NCBI GenBank assembly: GCA_964600075.1
Contig: CAZRIE010000185.1
Span: 1-5,366, forward strand
Reading direction: 5' to 3'
DNA: 5,366 nt
DNA from: CAZRIE01 sp964600075
GTDB lineage: Bacteria; Bacteroidota; Bacteroidia; Flavobacteriales; Flavobacteriaceae
How positions within the stretch are numbered: position 1 is the first letter of the stretch; each line of letters opens with the position of its first letter. A program made the translations under genes and the position numbers. Below, piece after piece: positions 1 to 4,932 of this stretch. The notes below the pieces were generated by a model that saw only the letters and a list, made by a program, of their open reading frames with translations, made no database searches and had not been told where the DNA came from.

Positions 1-775
1 AATCGAAATTAGTTGCATTAGCCTTATCTGCATAAGGCATAAAGTTTTCAAACCAGTTTTCTCCTAATATTTCCAGCCTATCATAGCCCAATATGTCACA
101 GCCTTTTTGATTGATCATTTCTACATTGTGCTCCGTATCTATCAGTAGAAATATAATCGGGGCAAGATCAAGGTACTGCTGAATATTTTCTTTTTGCAGG
201 TTTTCATACTGTCGTTCCAAGGTTTCCGCTTTTCTGAGTTTTGTTACATCTTGCATTGACAAGCGGCAAAGCGATTTTGTGCGATCTTCATTTGCATTTA
301 AGGTACTTTGAAAAAGTGCTGTAAAACTATATCTGTCATTGGGCTTTATTTGAAGTTCGAAAGATGGATTAACTTCAGTATGAAAAGCTTCTCTTAACGC
401 TAAGTACAATTTATCCGATTCACCACTGGACAAATAGGTATAAAAATCTTTGTTCTTAATGTCAGCACGTTCCGTTCCTAAAAGAATGCAAGCCGTAAGA
501 TTGATGTTCTTGACAATTCCCTTCTCATCCAATAAAAGGTAACCTACTGGAGCAAAGTCAAACAAGTCGGCGTATTGGTCGTATGCTTCTTGCAGACGGA
601 GTTGGGTTTCACGTAGTTCCTCGTTCTGCATCTCCAACTCTACCTGATGTACCTCTAGCTCGTGAAAGAGTATCTTGGCCTTCAGAGGTGTTAGACCGTT
701 CAGGGAATCAAAGGTCTTTTTTACCTTGGCTTCCGCTAAAATACGCAACTTATTAGGTGTAGCCTTTTTTACCAT
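1..775 (-). CDS. Multi-PAS sensory protein, N-terminal 258 residues (runs off left edge)
   Basis: The reading frame is open from an ATG at 775 down to the window edge, so the C-terminal output domain is not visible. Residues about 30-70 form a charged helical, probably coiled-coil, segment containing HELEVHQVELEMQNEEL. That segment is typical of the N-terminal linker of flavobacterial PAS histidine kinases. A first PAS domain follows at about 70-180 (FAPVGYLLLDEKG near 74-86, ending in a PAC-like MQDVTKL at 174-180). After a short helical linker a second PAS starts at about 198 (LDLAPIIFLLIDTEHNVEMI, then CDILGYDRLEILGENWFENF). I see no signal peptide or membrane segment, so a cytosolic sensor is likely. 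PAS domains bind small ligands or relay signals to a kinase or cyclase. The most likely output is a histidine kinase, but this is inferred. The start is supported by an AAGGAG ribosome site 5 bases upstream. The gene lies 16 bases after the stop of a PAS remnant and was probably cotranscribed with it. Confidence 0.85.
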   Translation of the reverse strand, partial: MVKKATPNKLRILAEAKVKKTFDSLNGLTPLKAKILFHELEVHQVELEMQNEELRETQLRLQEAYDQYADLFDFAPVGYLLLDEKGIVKNINLTACILLGTERADIKNKDFYTYLSSGESDKLYLALREAFHTEVNPSFELQIKPNDRYSFTALFQSTLNANEDRTKSLCRLSMQDVTKLRKAETLERQYENLQKENIQQYLDLAPIIFLLIDTEHNVEMINQKGCDILGYDRLEILGENWFENFMPYADKANATNFD

Positions 776-780
776 TATTG

Positions 781-786
781 CTCCTT
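781..786 (-). promoter_or_regulatory. Shine-Dalgarno AAGGAG of the PAS sensor gene
   Basis: On the minus strand AAGGAG lies 5 bases before the ATG at 775. It is the only strong Shine-Dalgarno I see in this window. It lies just past the stop codon (794-792) of the upstream PAS remnant, which fits a former translationally linked pair. Confidence 0.6.
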
Positions 787-791
787 TTTAA

Positions 792-995
792 TTATTCCAA
801 TTTTTTTTCGACCTTTTGGAGTTCGGTTACATCATTGGAAATACAGGCCACCCAGGAACCCTGTTTTAGTTTATATATGGGTGTCACTGTGAGATTAAAA
901 TATCTATTTTCACCTCCAATACTTATGGCAAGCGTTTTTCTAATGGAATTCTCGGTTTTCAGTACTTTTTTCTTCATTTGGTCGAGCTTTAGCAT
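792..995 (-). pseudogene. C-terminal remnant of a PAS-domain protein (possibly CheB/CheR-PAS type)
   Basis: This frame encodes 67 residues from an ATG at 995, directly preceded in frame by TAG, to a TAA at 794-792. What remains is the second half of a PAS domain: a helix (KKKVLKTENSIRKTL), then strand material (ENRYFNLTVTPIYKL), then a PAC-like end (WVACISNDVTELQKVEKKL). The first half of the domain is missing, so this is the tail of a larger protein. The helix, the NRYFNLTVTPI strand and the DVTEL end recall the PAS domain that closes CheB/CheR fusion methyltransferases, which often sit next to PAS kinases in Bacteroidota. That identity is a guess. The ATG at 995 is probably just an internal methionine. 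The natural stop, followed by the next gene's ribosome site, suggests the 3' end is original and the 5' part was lost by deletion or rearrangement near 960-1010. Confidence 0.6.
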
Positions 996-1090
996 CTATG
1001 GACGCCAGCGCTAAAATTCGTTCAGACTTTTTGTTTTGACATCCAGAAATCATTAAAAAGTTAGCAAGTAAGATAATTAATTGGCTTCAT
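940..1090 (-). pseudogene. Possible lipoprotein signal-peptide remnant, frameshifted
   Basis: On the minus strand an ATG at 1090 gives MKP, and one extra A then puts the frame off. In the shifted frame the next codons read LIILLANFLMISGC followed by QNKKSER. Joined, this is a good lipoprotein signal: a short basic start, a hydrophobic core and a lipobox ending in Ser-Gly-Cys (Cys at about 1047-1045). The shifted frame continues as ILALASIDAKARPNEEKSTE and stops at TAG 942-940. It overlaps the PAS remnant in another frame, so only part can be genuine. The simplest reading is that a lipoprotein 5' end was joined to a PAS 3' end by a deletion, with a later frameshift. The segment is short and no mature-protein family is recognisable, so chance is a real alternative. 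Confidence 0.3.
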
Positions 1091-1237
1091 AAGTGCAGTT
1101 TTAAATTGAAGGCAGTTTACTCATTGATCTTGCCATTGCTTTAAAGGTACAAGGCAGGTATATGATTATCGACCATATATTTTATTTAAAATCAATCCCC
1201 CATTTAGGCTTTCAAAGTCATAAGGTAAGTTAAGCAT
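1091..1237. other. Spacer with no supported gene
   Basis: I read all six frames and found only short open stretches without recognisable protein motifs. It lies between the minus-strand terminator at 1238-1282 and the lipoprotein-like start at 1090, where a minus-strand promoter would be expected. I found no convincing Bacteroidota promoter there. The nearest match is TACCTTTA on the minus strand (1149-1142), without a partner TTTG at the right distance. Confidence 0.4.
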
Positions 1238-1282
1238 AAAAAAAGTGGCGCCATAAAACGGCCGTTTTACAAAACCACTTTT
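1238..1282 (-). terminator. Rho-independent terminator, two-tier hairpin with T-tract
   Basis: On the minus strand AAAAGTGG (1282-1275) pairs with CCACTTTT (1248-1241), and the T-run continues to 1238, giving seven Ts. Inside the outer 8-bp stem is a second perfect palindrome, TAAAACGGCCGTTTTA (1254-1269), which can form its own hairpin. It lies 17 bases after the stop of the short minus-strand reading frame ending at 1300, so it probably ended that former gene. On the plus strand the run after CCACTTTT is only four Ts, so termination should favour the minus strand. Confidence 0.65.
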
Positions 1283-1299
1283 CCAAAGCGCGGAATCTT

Positions 1300-1374
1300 T
1301 TATTCGAGTGTCTCAAACATGGTCTCTTTTAGTAGTCTCGTCAATTCACCTTTTACGAGACTACTTAAGTATAT
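1300..1374 (-). pseudogene. Short C-terminal reading frame of unknown family
   Basis: On the minus strand the frame is open from 1374 to TAA 1302-1300, after an in-frame TAA at 1377-1375. It reads IYLSSLVKGELTRLL then KETMFETLE. The residue mix looks like a protein C-terminus, and a strong terminator follows 17 bases later, so this may be the end of a gene whose front is lost. I do not recognise the family. Half of the stretch overlaps the inverted repeat 1331-1365, which makes its coding look less certain. Confidence 0.25.
1331..1365. repeat. Perfect 11-bp inverted repeat
   Basis: AGTAGTCTCGT at 1331-1341 is the exact reverse complement of ACGAGACTACT at 1355-1365, with a 13-base loop. There is no T-tract on either side, so it is not a typical terminator. 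It lies 5 bases from a second inverted repeat and about 45 bases before the recombinase fragment. It could be a recombination or protein-binding site, a hairpin in a transcript, or the end of a decayed element. Confidence 0.6.
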
Positions 1375-1395
1375 TTAAACGACCCTTTAAATATA
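1370..1395. repeat. Perfect 10-bp AT-rich inverted repeat
   Basis: TATATTTAAA at 1370-1379 is the exact reverse complement of TTTAAATATA at 1386-1395, around the 6-base loop CGACCC. It directly follows the 11-bp inverted repeat and precedes the recombinase fragment. Being all A and T, it is more likely to arise by chance than its neighbour. Confidence 0.5.
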
Positions 1396-1410
1396 TTCTT
1401 TGCGATTACT

Positions 1411-1596
1411 TGTTTAATTGGTCTTAAAAGTATCACAGCGTTCTTTTTAGATACAACCGGAGATTCGCAACACGGTAATTTCTTGGTCAATATTTTTGCT
1501 TCCCTTGCTGAATTTGAACGCGACCTTATTAGAGAAAGAACAAAGGCAGGTCTTAATTCTGCGAAAAAGCGAGGGAAGGTTTTGACAACATACTAA
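1411..1596 (+). pseudogene. Serine recombinase (resolvase/invertase) internal fragment
   Basis: The frame reads IGLKSITAFFLDTT (from 1417), then VNIFASLAEFERDLIRERT, then AGLNSAKKRGKVL, and stops at TAA 1594-1596. This matches the late catalytic domain and long E helix of small serine recombinases of the Hin/Gin/Tn3-resolvase type. These normally have about 180-200 residues and cut and rejoin DNA at paired sites. Missing are the N-terminal part with the nucleophilic serine and, after GKVL, the Gly-Arg-Pro hinge and C-terminal helix-turn-helix. The sequence changes abruptly to TTY-stop just after GKVL. No start codon fits. It is therefore an inactive fragment, trimmed at both ends. It suggests that a mobile element or invertible segment once stood here. 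The family assignment is firm; its original element is unknown. Confidence 0.88.
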
Positions 1597-1663
1597 TTTT
1601 AATAATTGAAAGAGTACTGATAATTCCGTAAATTAATACCATAACAGTCAACCACTACTTCAC

Positions 1664-1797
1664 ATAATTAAATTCTTTAGAAAGACCAGCAAGAAACTTA
1701 CTGACGACAATAAGCCACTGAATATGCCCGTTATACTGTTGGGGAAATTGTGTTGGTGGTATTTCGGATTCTGATTGCGCTTGAGATAAATAAATGA
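1664..1797 (+). pseudogene. DUF6090-like small membrane protein, pseudogene
   Basis: From 1664 the frame reads IIKFFRKTSKKLTDDNKPL. After a shift the adjacent frame (from 1720) reads EYARYTVGEIVLVVFRILIA then LEINK and stops at TGA 1795-1797. Together this matches the N-terminus of a family very common in flavobacteria that begins MIKFFRK and carries a GEIVLVVIGILIAL membrane helix followed by INNWNE. Three lesions are visible. The expected start ATG is ATA (1664-1666). One base, most likely an A of an AAA lysine codon near 1719-1722, is lost. The expected tryptophan codon TGG is TGA (1795-1797). The rest of the protein (normally over 200 residues) is absent: after the stop the frame continues only 16 codons to TGA 1846-1848, at the glycosyltransferase start. 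The function of the family is unknown. The name DUF6090 is from memory. Confidence 0.82.
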
Positions 1798-1844
1798 AAT
1801 ATGCACAGAGAATTCAAGTACACTGAACTAGTAACTGAAAATAT

Positions 1845-2642
1845 ATGATACCTAAAATAATTCACTATTGCTGGTTGAGTGCTAAAGAATATCCACAGGA
1901 CATAAAAAATAACATAGCATCTTGGAAACTTATGTTACCGGACTATGAATTTATGTTATGGGATAGGAAGAGATTCGACATGTCTAAAAGTGTTTGGGCA
2001 CAACAGGCATTTGAAAATAAAAAATTTGCATTTGCCGCTGACCTTATCCGACTACATGCCGTTTATACCTATGGAGGTATTTATTTGGATACGGACGTGG
2101 AAGTCCTAAAAAGATTTGATGATCTTCTTAACTTACCATACTTTATAGGTGCCCAACATGACAACTTAATTGAGGCCGCTGTTTTCGGAGCTGAAAAAAA
2201 ATCCCAATGGCTATCGAAATGTATGCAACATTATGACAACAGGCCTTTCATAAAAGAAGATGGCAATTATGACTTGTTGGTATTGCCAGAGGTCATGAAA
2301 TTGAGGCTGGAAGGCGTGAAAAAAATTTCTATTATAGAAAATTCCAAAGTGTATGACGCGGAGTTTTTACTCAAAAATGATGATGCCTTGTTCATATTTC
2401 CTTTCGAATATTTTTGTGCTAAAAATCATGAAACACGCGCGATTTCAAAAACAAAAAATACCTATACAATTCACCATTTTAATAATTCTTGGCTACCCTT
2501 TTTTAGCAGATTAAGACGAAAATCAACAAAAATCATTGGTGTTCGCCAAACGGAGAAAGTAATTGCCATTTTAAATTTAAGAAAATTACTTATCGTAGTA
2601 AAAGGACGCAAGTTAGAATATATTAGAAGGCAACCTATGTAG
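1845..2642 (+). CDS. GT32-type glycosyltransferase (OCH1/capsular polysaccharide type)
   Basis: This is a complete 265-residue gene, the usual length for small bacterial GT32-like transferases. It opens with MIPKIIHYCWLS, the typical N-terminal strand of this GT-A fold family. The family core is at about 61-86 (FAFAADLIRLHAVYTYGGIY then LDTDVEV). The Asp-Thr-Asp at 82-84 is the DXD motif that holds the metal and the nucleotide-sugar phosphate. A late HHFNNSW at 210-216 matches the conserved His/Trp block near the end of the family. The last 45 residues are basic and lack a clear membrane helix, so it is probably a cytosolic or membrane-associated enzyme. The donor and acceptor sugars cannot be read from the sequence; a role in surface polysaccharide or glycan decoration is inferred. 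There is no clear Shine-Dalgarno. Its ATG overlaps the stop of the decayed upstream frame (ATGA). No other sugar genes stand nearby, and remnants flank it on both sides, which suggests acquired cargo. Confidence 0.9.
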   Translation: MIPKIIHYCWLSAKEYPQDIKNNIASWKLMLPDYEFMLWDRKRFDMSKSVWAQQAFENKKFAFAADLIRLHAVYTYGGIYLDTDVEVLKRFDDLLNLPYFIGAQHDNLIEAAVFGAEKKSQWLSKCMQHYDNRPFIKEDGNYDLLVLPEVMKLRLEGVKKISIIENSKVYDAEFLLKNDDALFIFPFEYFCAKNHETRAISKTKNTYTIHHFNNSWLPFFSRLRRKSTKIIGVRQTEKVIAILNLRKLLIVVKGRKLEYIRRQPM

Positions 2643-2773
2643 GTTGTGTAGGCCATAGACTAGTTCTTTGTCGAAGTGGAAGGAATATCGAAACCGATCG
2701 TATCGTTGATAAGGGAGTCTTTAAATGCGGTGATACCTTAGATAGTTACAGTAATGTTCCGAAGGAGATTTGA
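2627..2773 (+). other. Unidentified open stretch after the glycosyltransferase gene
   Basis: The plus frame is open from just after TAG 2624-2626 to TGA 2771-2773, overlapping the end of the glycosyltransferase gene in another frame. It has no good start. The tail reads GDTLDSYSNVPKEI, which loosely resembles the stretch of IS256 transposases just before their TTNAIE motif (WD.L...F.YPKEIR). If so, it would be an earlier piece of the transposase fragment at 2814, displaced by about 28 extra bases and a frame change. The rest matches nothing I know. I would not call it a gene. Confidence 0.2.
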
Positions 2774-2813
2774 ATGTTTAGTAAACCTGTGTTATAAATT
2801 CTAGGAAAATAAT

Positions 2814-2975
2814 ACCACCAATCTTATCGAGAACCTAAACGGAAAGATAAGGAAGTATACCAAGAACAAGCTTTCCCTCCCAACGGACGACGCCGTAATG
2901 AAACCCGTATATTTGGTCATAAGGGTAGCCACCAAAAAATGGTCAATAAGGAAAAAGTATATCAAAGAAATTTAA
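2814..2975 (+). pseudogene. IS256-family transposase, C-terminal fragment
   Basis: The frame reads TTNLIENLNGKIRKYTKNK, then LSLPTDDAVMKPVYL, then ATKKWS. This is the conserved late part of IS256/mutator-type transposases, in which TTN-IE-LN and the basic KIRK stretch lie around the last catalytic glutamate (IEN here, at 2826-2834). The full protein has about 390-400 residues. Only about 43 remain recognisable; the first two catalytic aspartates are absent, and an in-frame TAG lies just upstream (2802-2804). After TKKWS the expected MPI-NW and final residues are replaced by IRKKYIKEI and a TAA at 2973-2975. No terminal inverted repeat or target duplication could be made out. The fragment marks an old insertion beside the glycosyltransferase gene and cannot move by itself. 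Confidence 0.85.
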
Positions 2976-3006
2976 TATGCACCTAACAACTGGTCTCTAT
3001 AATTTT

Positions 3007-3573
3007 TTATGTAAGTTGATTTAAAAGAAAGAAAAACAAGAATTTGTCATCTTTGAAACCATCTCGTATTTTTTTAAAAGCAACAGCTAATTGGGCCTCC
3101 ACGGTTTTAATCGATATTCCCAATTTTTCTGCGATTTCCCTATTTTTATATCCTTCTTGCTTGCTTAACAACACTATTTCCTTGCAACGCTCTGGCAAAC
3201 CGTTTATTAGCATCTTGGTTTTCGCTATTCTCTGCTGTATCAAGGTATCGTCTTCTTCCAATTGGTTGGATAGTGCTTCGTACTTAAGGGTCTCCAATAG
3301 CGTAATCTTCTTTTTGCTTTTTCGAAATTTATCGATATATGCATTATGGGCCGAGCGATATAAATAAGCCTTAGGAGAAGCAACGATAGTAAGGGTCTTA
3401 CGACTTTCCCATAGTAGAACAAAAATGCCTTGAACAATATCTTCCGCCTCGGGCATAGATTTCGTAAATTGAACTACATAAGTGCATAACGGCTTGTAAT
3501 GCAGGTGAAAAAGTCTTTTCAATGCTTCGGCATCGCCTTGCTTTATTTGTTTATATAAAGTCTTCTCATTCAT
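3007..3573 (-). CDS. ECF-type RNA polymerase sigma-70 factor (FecI-like, Bacteroidota type)
   Basis: This is a complete 188-residue protein, the normal size for the family. Region 2 spans about residues 10-85: the LFHLHYKPLC helix, then PEAEDIVQGIFVLLWE (core polymerase contact), then SPKAYLYRSAHNAYIDKFRK (-10 recognition). Region 4 spans about 122-172: LPERCKEIVLLSKQEG, then the helix-turn-helix YKNREIAEKLGISIKTVEAQ for the -35 element, then AFKKIR. The hydrophobic tail FLFFFLLNQLT is often seen in Bacteroidota members. It would direct RNA polymerase to the promoter of the nearby receptor operon when released by FecR. The ATG at 3573 is the first in frame and fits family length; the upstream bases lack a Shine-Dalgarno. 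It is transcribed away from fecR across a 113-bp gap, whereas most such pairs are co-directional. No clear terminator follows its stop. Confidence 0.93.
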   Translation of the reverse strand: MNEKTLYKQIKQGDAEALKRLFHLHYKPLCTYVVQFTKSMPEAEDIVQGIFVLLWESRKTLTIVASPKAYLYRSAHNAYIDKFRKSKKKITLLETLKYEALSNQLEEDDTLIQQRIAKTKMLINGLPERCKEIVLLSKQEGYKNREIAEKLGISIKTVEAQLAVAFKKIRDGFKDDKFLFFFLLNQLT

Positions 3574-3686
3574 TTACTTTGGTCGGTTAGCTCAAGAGTG
3601 CCAAATATTGTACTATATAAAGATTAAAAAAATATCCAGATGAACTAAGGGTATATCTTCTTTTTTACGTCACATAGATGAAATAA
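3574..3686. promoter_or_regulatory. Divergent promoter region between sigma factor and FecR genes
   Basis: This 113-bp, AT-rich gap must hold the promoters for both the leftward sigma gene and the rightward FecR-receptor genes, unless the latter rely on the reading frame's own upstream signals. No exact TAnnTTTG element is present. The nearest leftward match is AATATTTG on the minus strand (3609-3602), about 30 bases before the sigma start, with one mismatch to the consensus. TATATAAAG occurs at 3614-3622. No perfect operator palindrome stood out. Confidence 0.45.
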
Positions 3687-4862
3687 TTGCTAAAATTCAA
3701 TAATTTGAAACAACTGGTAATTAAATACCTGACAGATACAATTTCAAAGGAAGAGCTTAATGTACTACAAGATTGGTTACAGCTCCCAAAGAATCAGGAA
3801 TATTTTAAGAATGAGGTTCATGCTAACCAAATTTTGGATTTTTCCTATTCTTCTATTGATGTAGAGGAGGCCTATCAAAAGGCTCTTGGTTTTTCAAAAA
3901 CCAATGAAACTCCCATCCGCAAGATTTTCAGAAATCTCCATAAATATGCTGCGGTTGCTATAATAGCGGTGTTACTGTCAATAGGAATTCATTCTCTTGT
4001 AAAAAGGAACAATCCCAACCTACCCAATTCAATTATTGAGATTGCCTCCCCGGTAACCTTGCAATTTGAAGATGGGACTCTTCAGGTTTTGGATGAAAAT
4101 ACCCGTAAATCGATTACAAACACCGTTGGGGAAAAAATAGCTGAGCAAGAATTAGGGAAACTCGTATATGAACAATCCAGTAAAGCCTATCCGAAATTGA
4201 CCTATAACCGGCTAAAGGTTCCTTTTGGAAAGCGCTTTGAATTAAAACTTGCGGATGGTAGTTATATTTTACTCAATGCCGGTAGCGAGTTAAGGTATCC
4301 CCAATCGTTTGCTGGTTTAGATAGCCGAAACGTGTTTTTAGAAGGGGAAGCTTATTTTAATGTTGAAGAAAACCCAAATCAACCGTTCATTGTGCATACA
4401 AAGAAAATGAACTTGCGGGTTTTTGGAACAAAATTCAACGTGTCAAACTACCGAAATGACGATAATACTTCGGCGGTGTTGACTGAAGGGAGTATTGCGG
4501 TCTATGATCCTGCGAACACTTTTGACGAGCAAGATTATCTTCTTATAGAGCCTGGTCAGCAAGTTATTACCCAAAAAGATGGGTTTGTCGTACGTGAAGT
4601 GAATACCGAAAAACATATTGCCTGGTCAAATGACAAACTTCATTTTGTAAATGATCGCTTTGGGGACATTATTAAAGAAATGGAACGGCATTATGGCATT
4701 AGCATTGTAAACAAATCACCAGAACTTGATGACATGAGGTATACGGGAACATTTACCACTGAAACCGTGATTCAGGTTTTAGATACATTTAAAAGCACTA
4801 CCTATTTTGAATATCAAGTTGAAACTGATAAAATAATAATCAAGGTAGGGGCATTAAAATGA
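3687..4862 (+). CDS. FecR-family anti-sigma factor with C-terminal DUF4974-like domain
   Basis: The 391-residue length is normal for Bacteroidota FecR proteins. Residues about 1-70 form the cytoplasmic sigma-binding part (IKYLTDTISKEELNVLQDWL at 12-31). A single membrane helix lies at about 87-105 (YAAVAIIAVLLSIGIHSLV). The periplasmic FecR domain is at about 175-275, with VPFGKRFELKLADGSYILLN at 178-197, then FLEGEAYFNV and FGTKFNVSNY. A DUF4974-like domain follows at about 315-388 (LHFVNDRFGDIIKEMERHYG at 318-337). It holds the sigma factor until the receptor's STN domain signals from the periplasm. The start is odd. An ATG at 3678 is in frame but followed by AAA and a TAA stop (3684-3686), so translation must begin at TTG 3687, or at TTG 3705 (giving MKQLVIKYL), or the ATG has been cut off by a nonsense mutation. 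All conserved parts are intact downstream. Confidence 0.92.
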   Translation: MLKFNNLKQLVIKYLTDTISKEELNVLQDWLQLPKNQEYFKNEVHANQILDFSYSSIDVEEAYQKALGFSKTNETPIRKIFRNLHKYAAVAIIAVLLSIGIHSLVKRNNPNLPNSIIEIASPVTLQFEDGTLQVLDENTRKSITNTVGEKIAEQELGKLVYEQSSKAYPKLTYNRLKVPFGKRFELKLADGSYILLNAGSELRYPQSFAGLDSRNVFLEGEAYFNVEENPNQPFIVHTKKMNLRVFGTKFNVSNYRNDDNTSAVLTEGSIAVYDPANTFDEQDYLLIEPGQQVITQKDGFVVREVNTEKHIAWSNDKLHFVNDRFGDIIKEMERHYGISIVNKSPELDDMRYTGTFTTETVIQVLDTFKSTTYFEYQVETDKIIIKVGALK

Positions 4863-4932
4863 TGACCTTGAATATATAGCAGTAATAGACTATTTATTGG
4901 ATTGTTTGGAACTATTTGAAAAATAATAAGGC

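Noticed and set aside
778..1014. Plus-strand open frame of 78 codons
   Set aside because: It is antisense to the PAS remnant, has no family motif, and its hydrophobic Phe/Ser-rich content is what the reverse of that AT-rich gene would give.
1091..1237. Possible minus-strand short peptide from ATG near 1237
   Set aside because: It has about 23 codons, no ribosome site, no recognised motif, and starts within the terminator's T-tract.
2471..2656. Minus-strand open frame of 61 codons
   Set aside because: It is antisense to the well-supported end of the glycosyltransferase gene and shows no motif.
3044..3437. Plus-strand (3044-3367) and minus-strand (3240-3437) open frames inside the sigma gene
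   Set aside because: Both lie within the sigma factor coding region in other frames. The sigma frame carries intact region 2 and region 4 motifs.
3552..3622. Direct repeat TATATAAAG at 3552-3560 and 3614-3622
   Set aside because: It is a nine-base AT-rich match, with one copy inside the sigma coding region. It is easily explained by chance.
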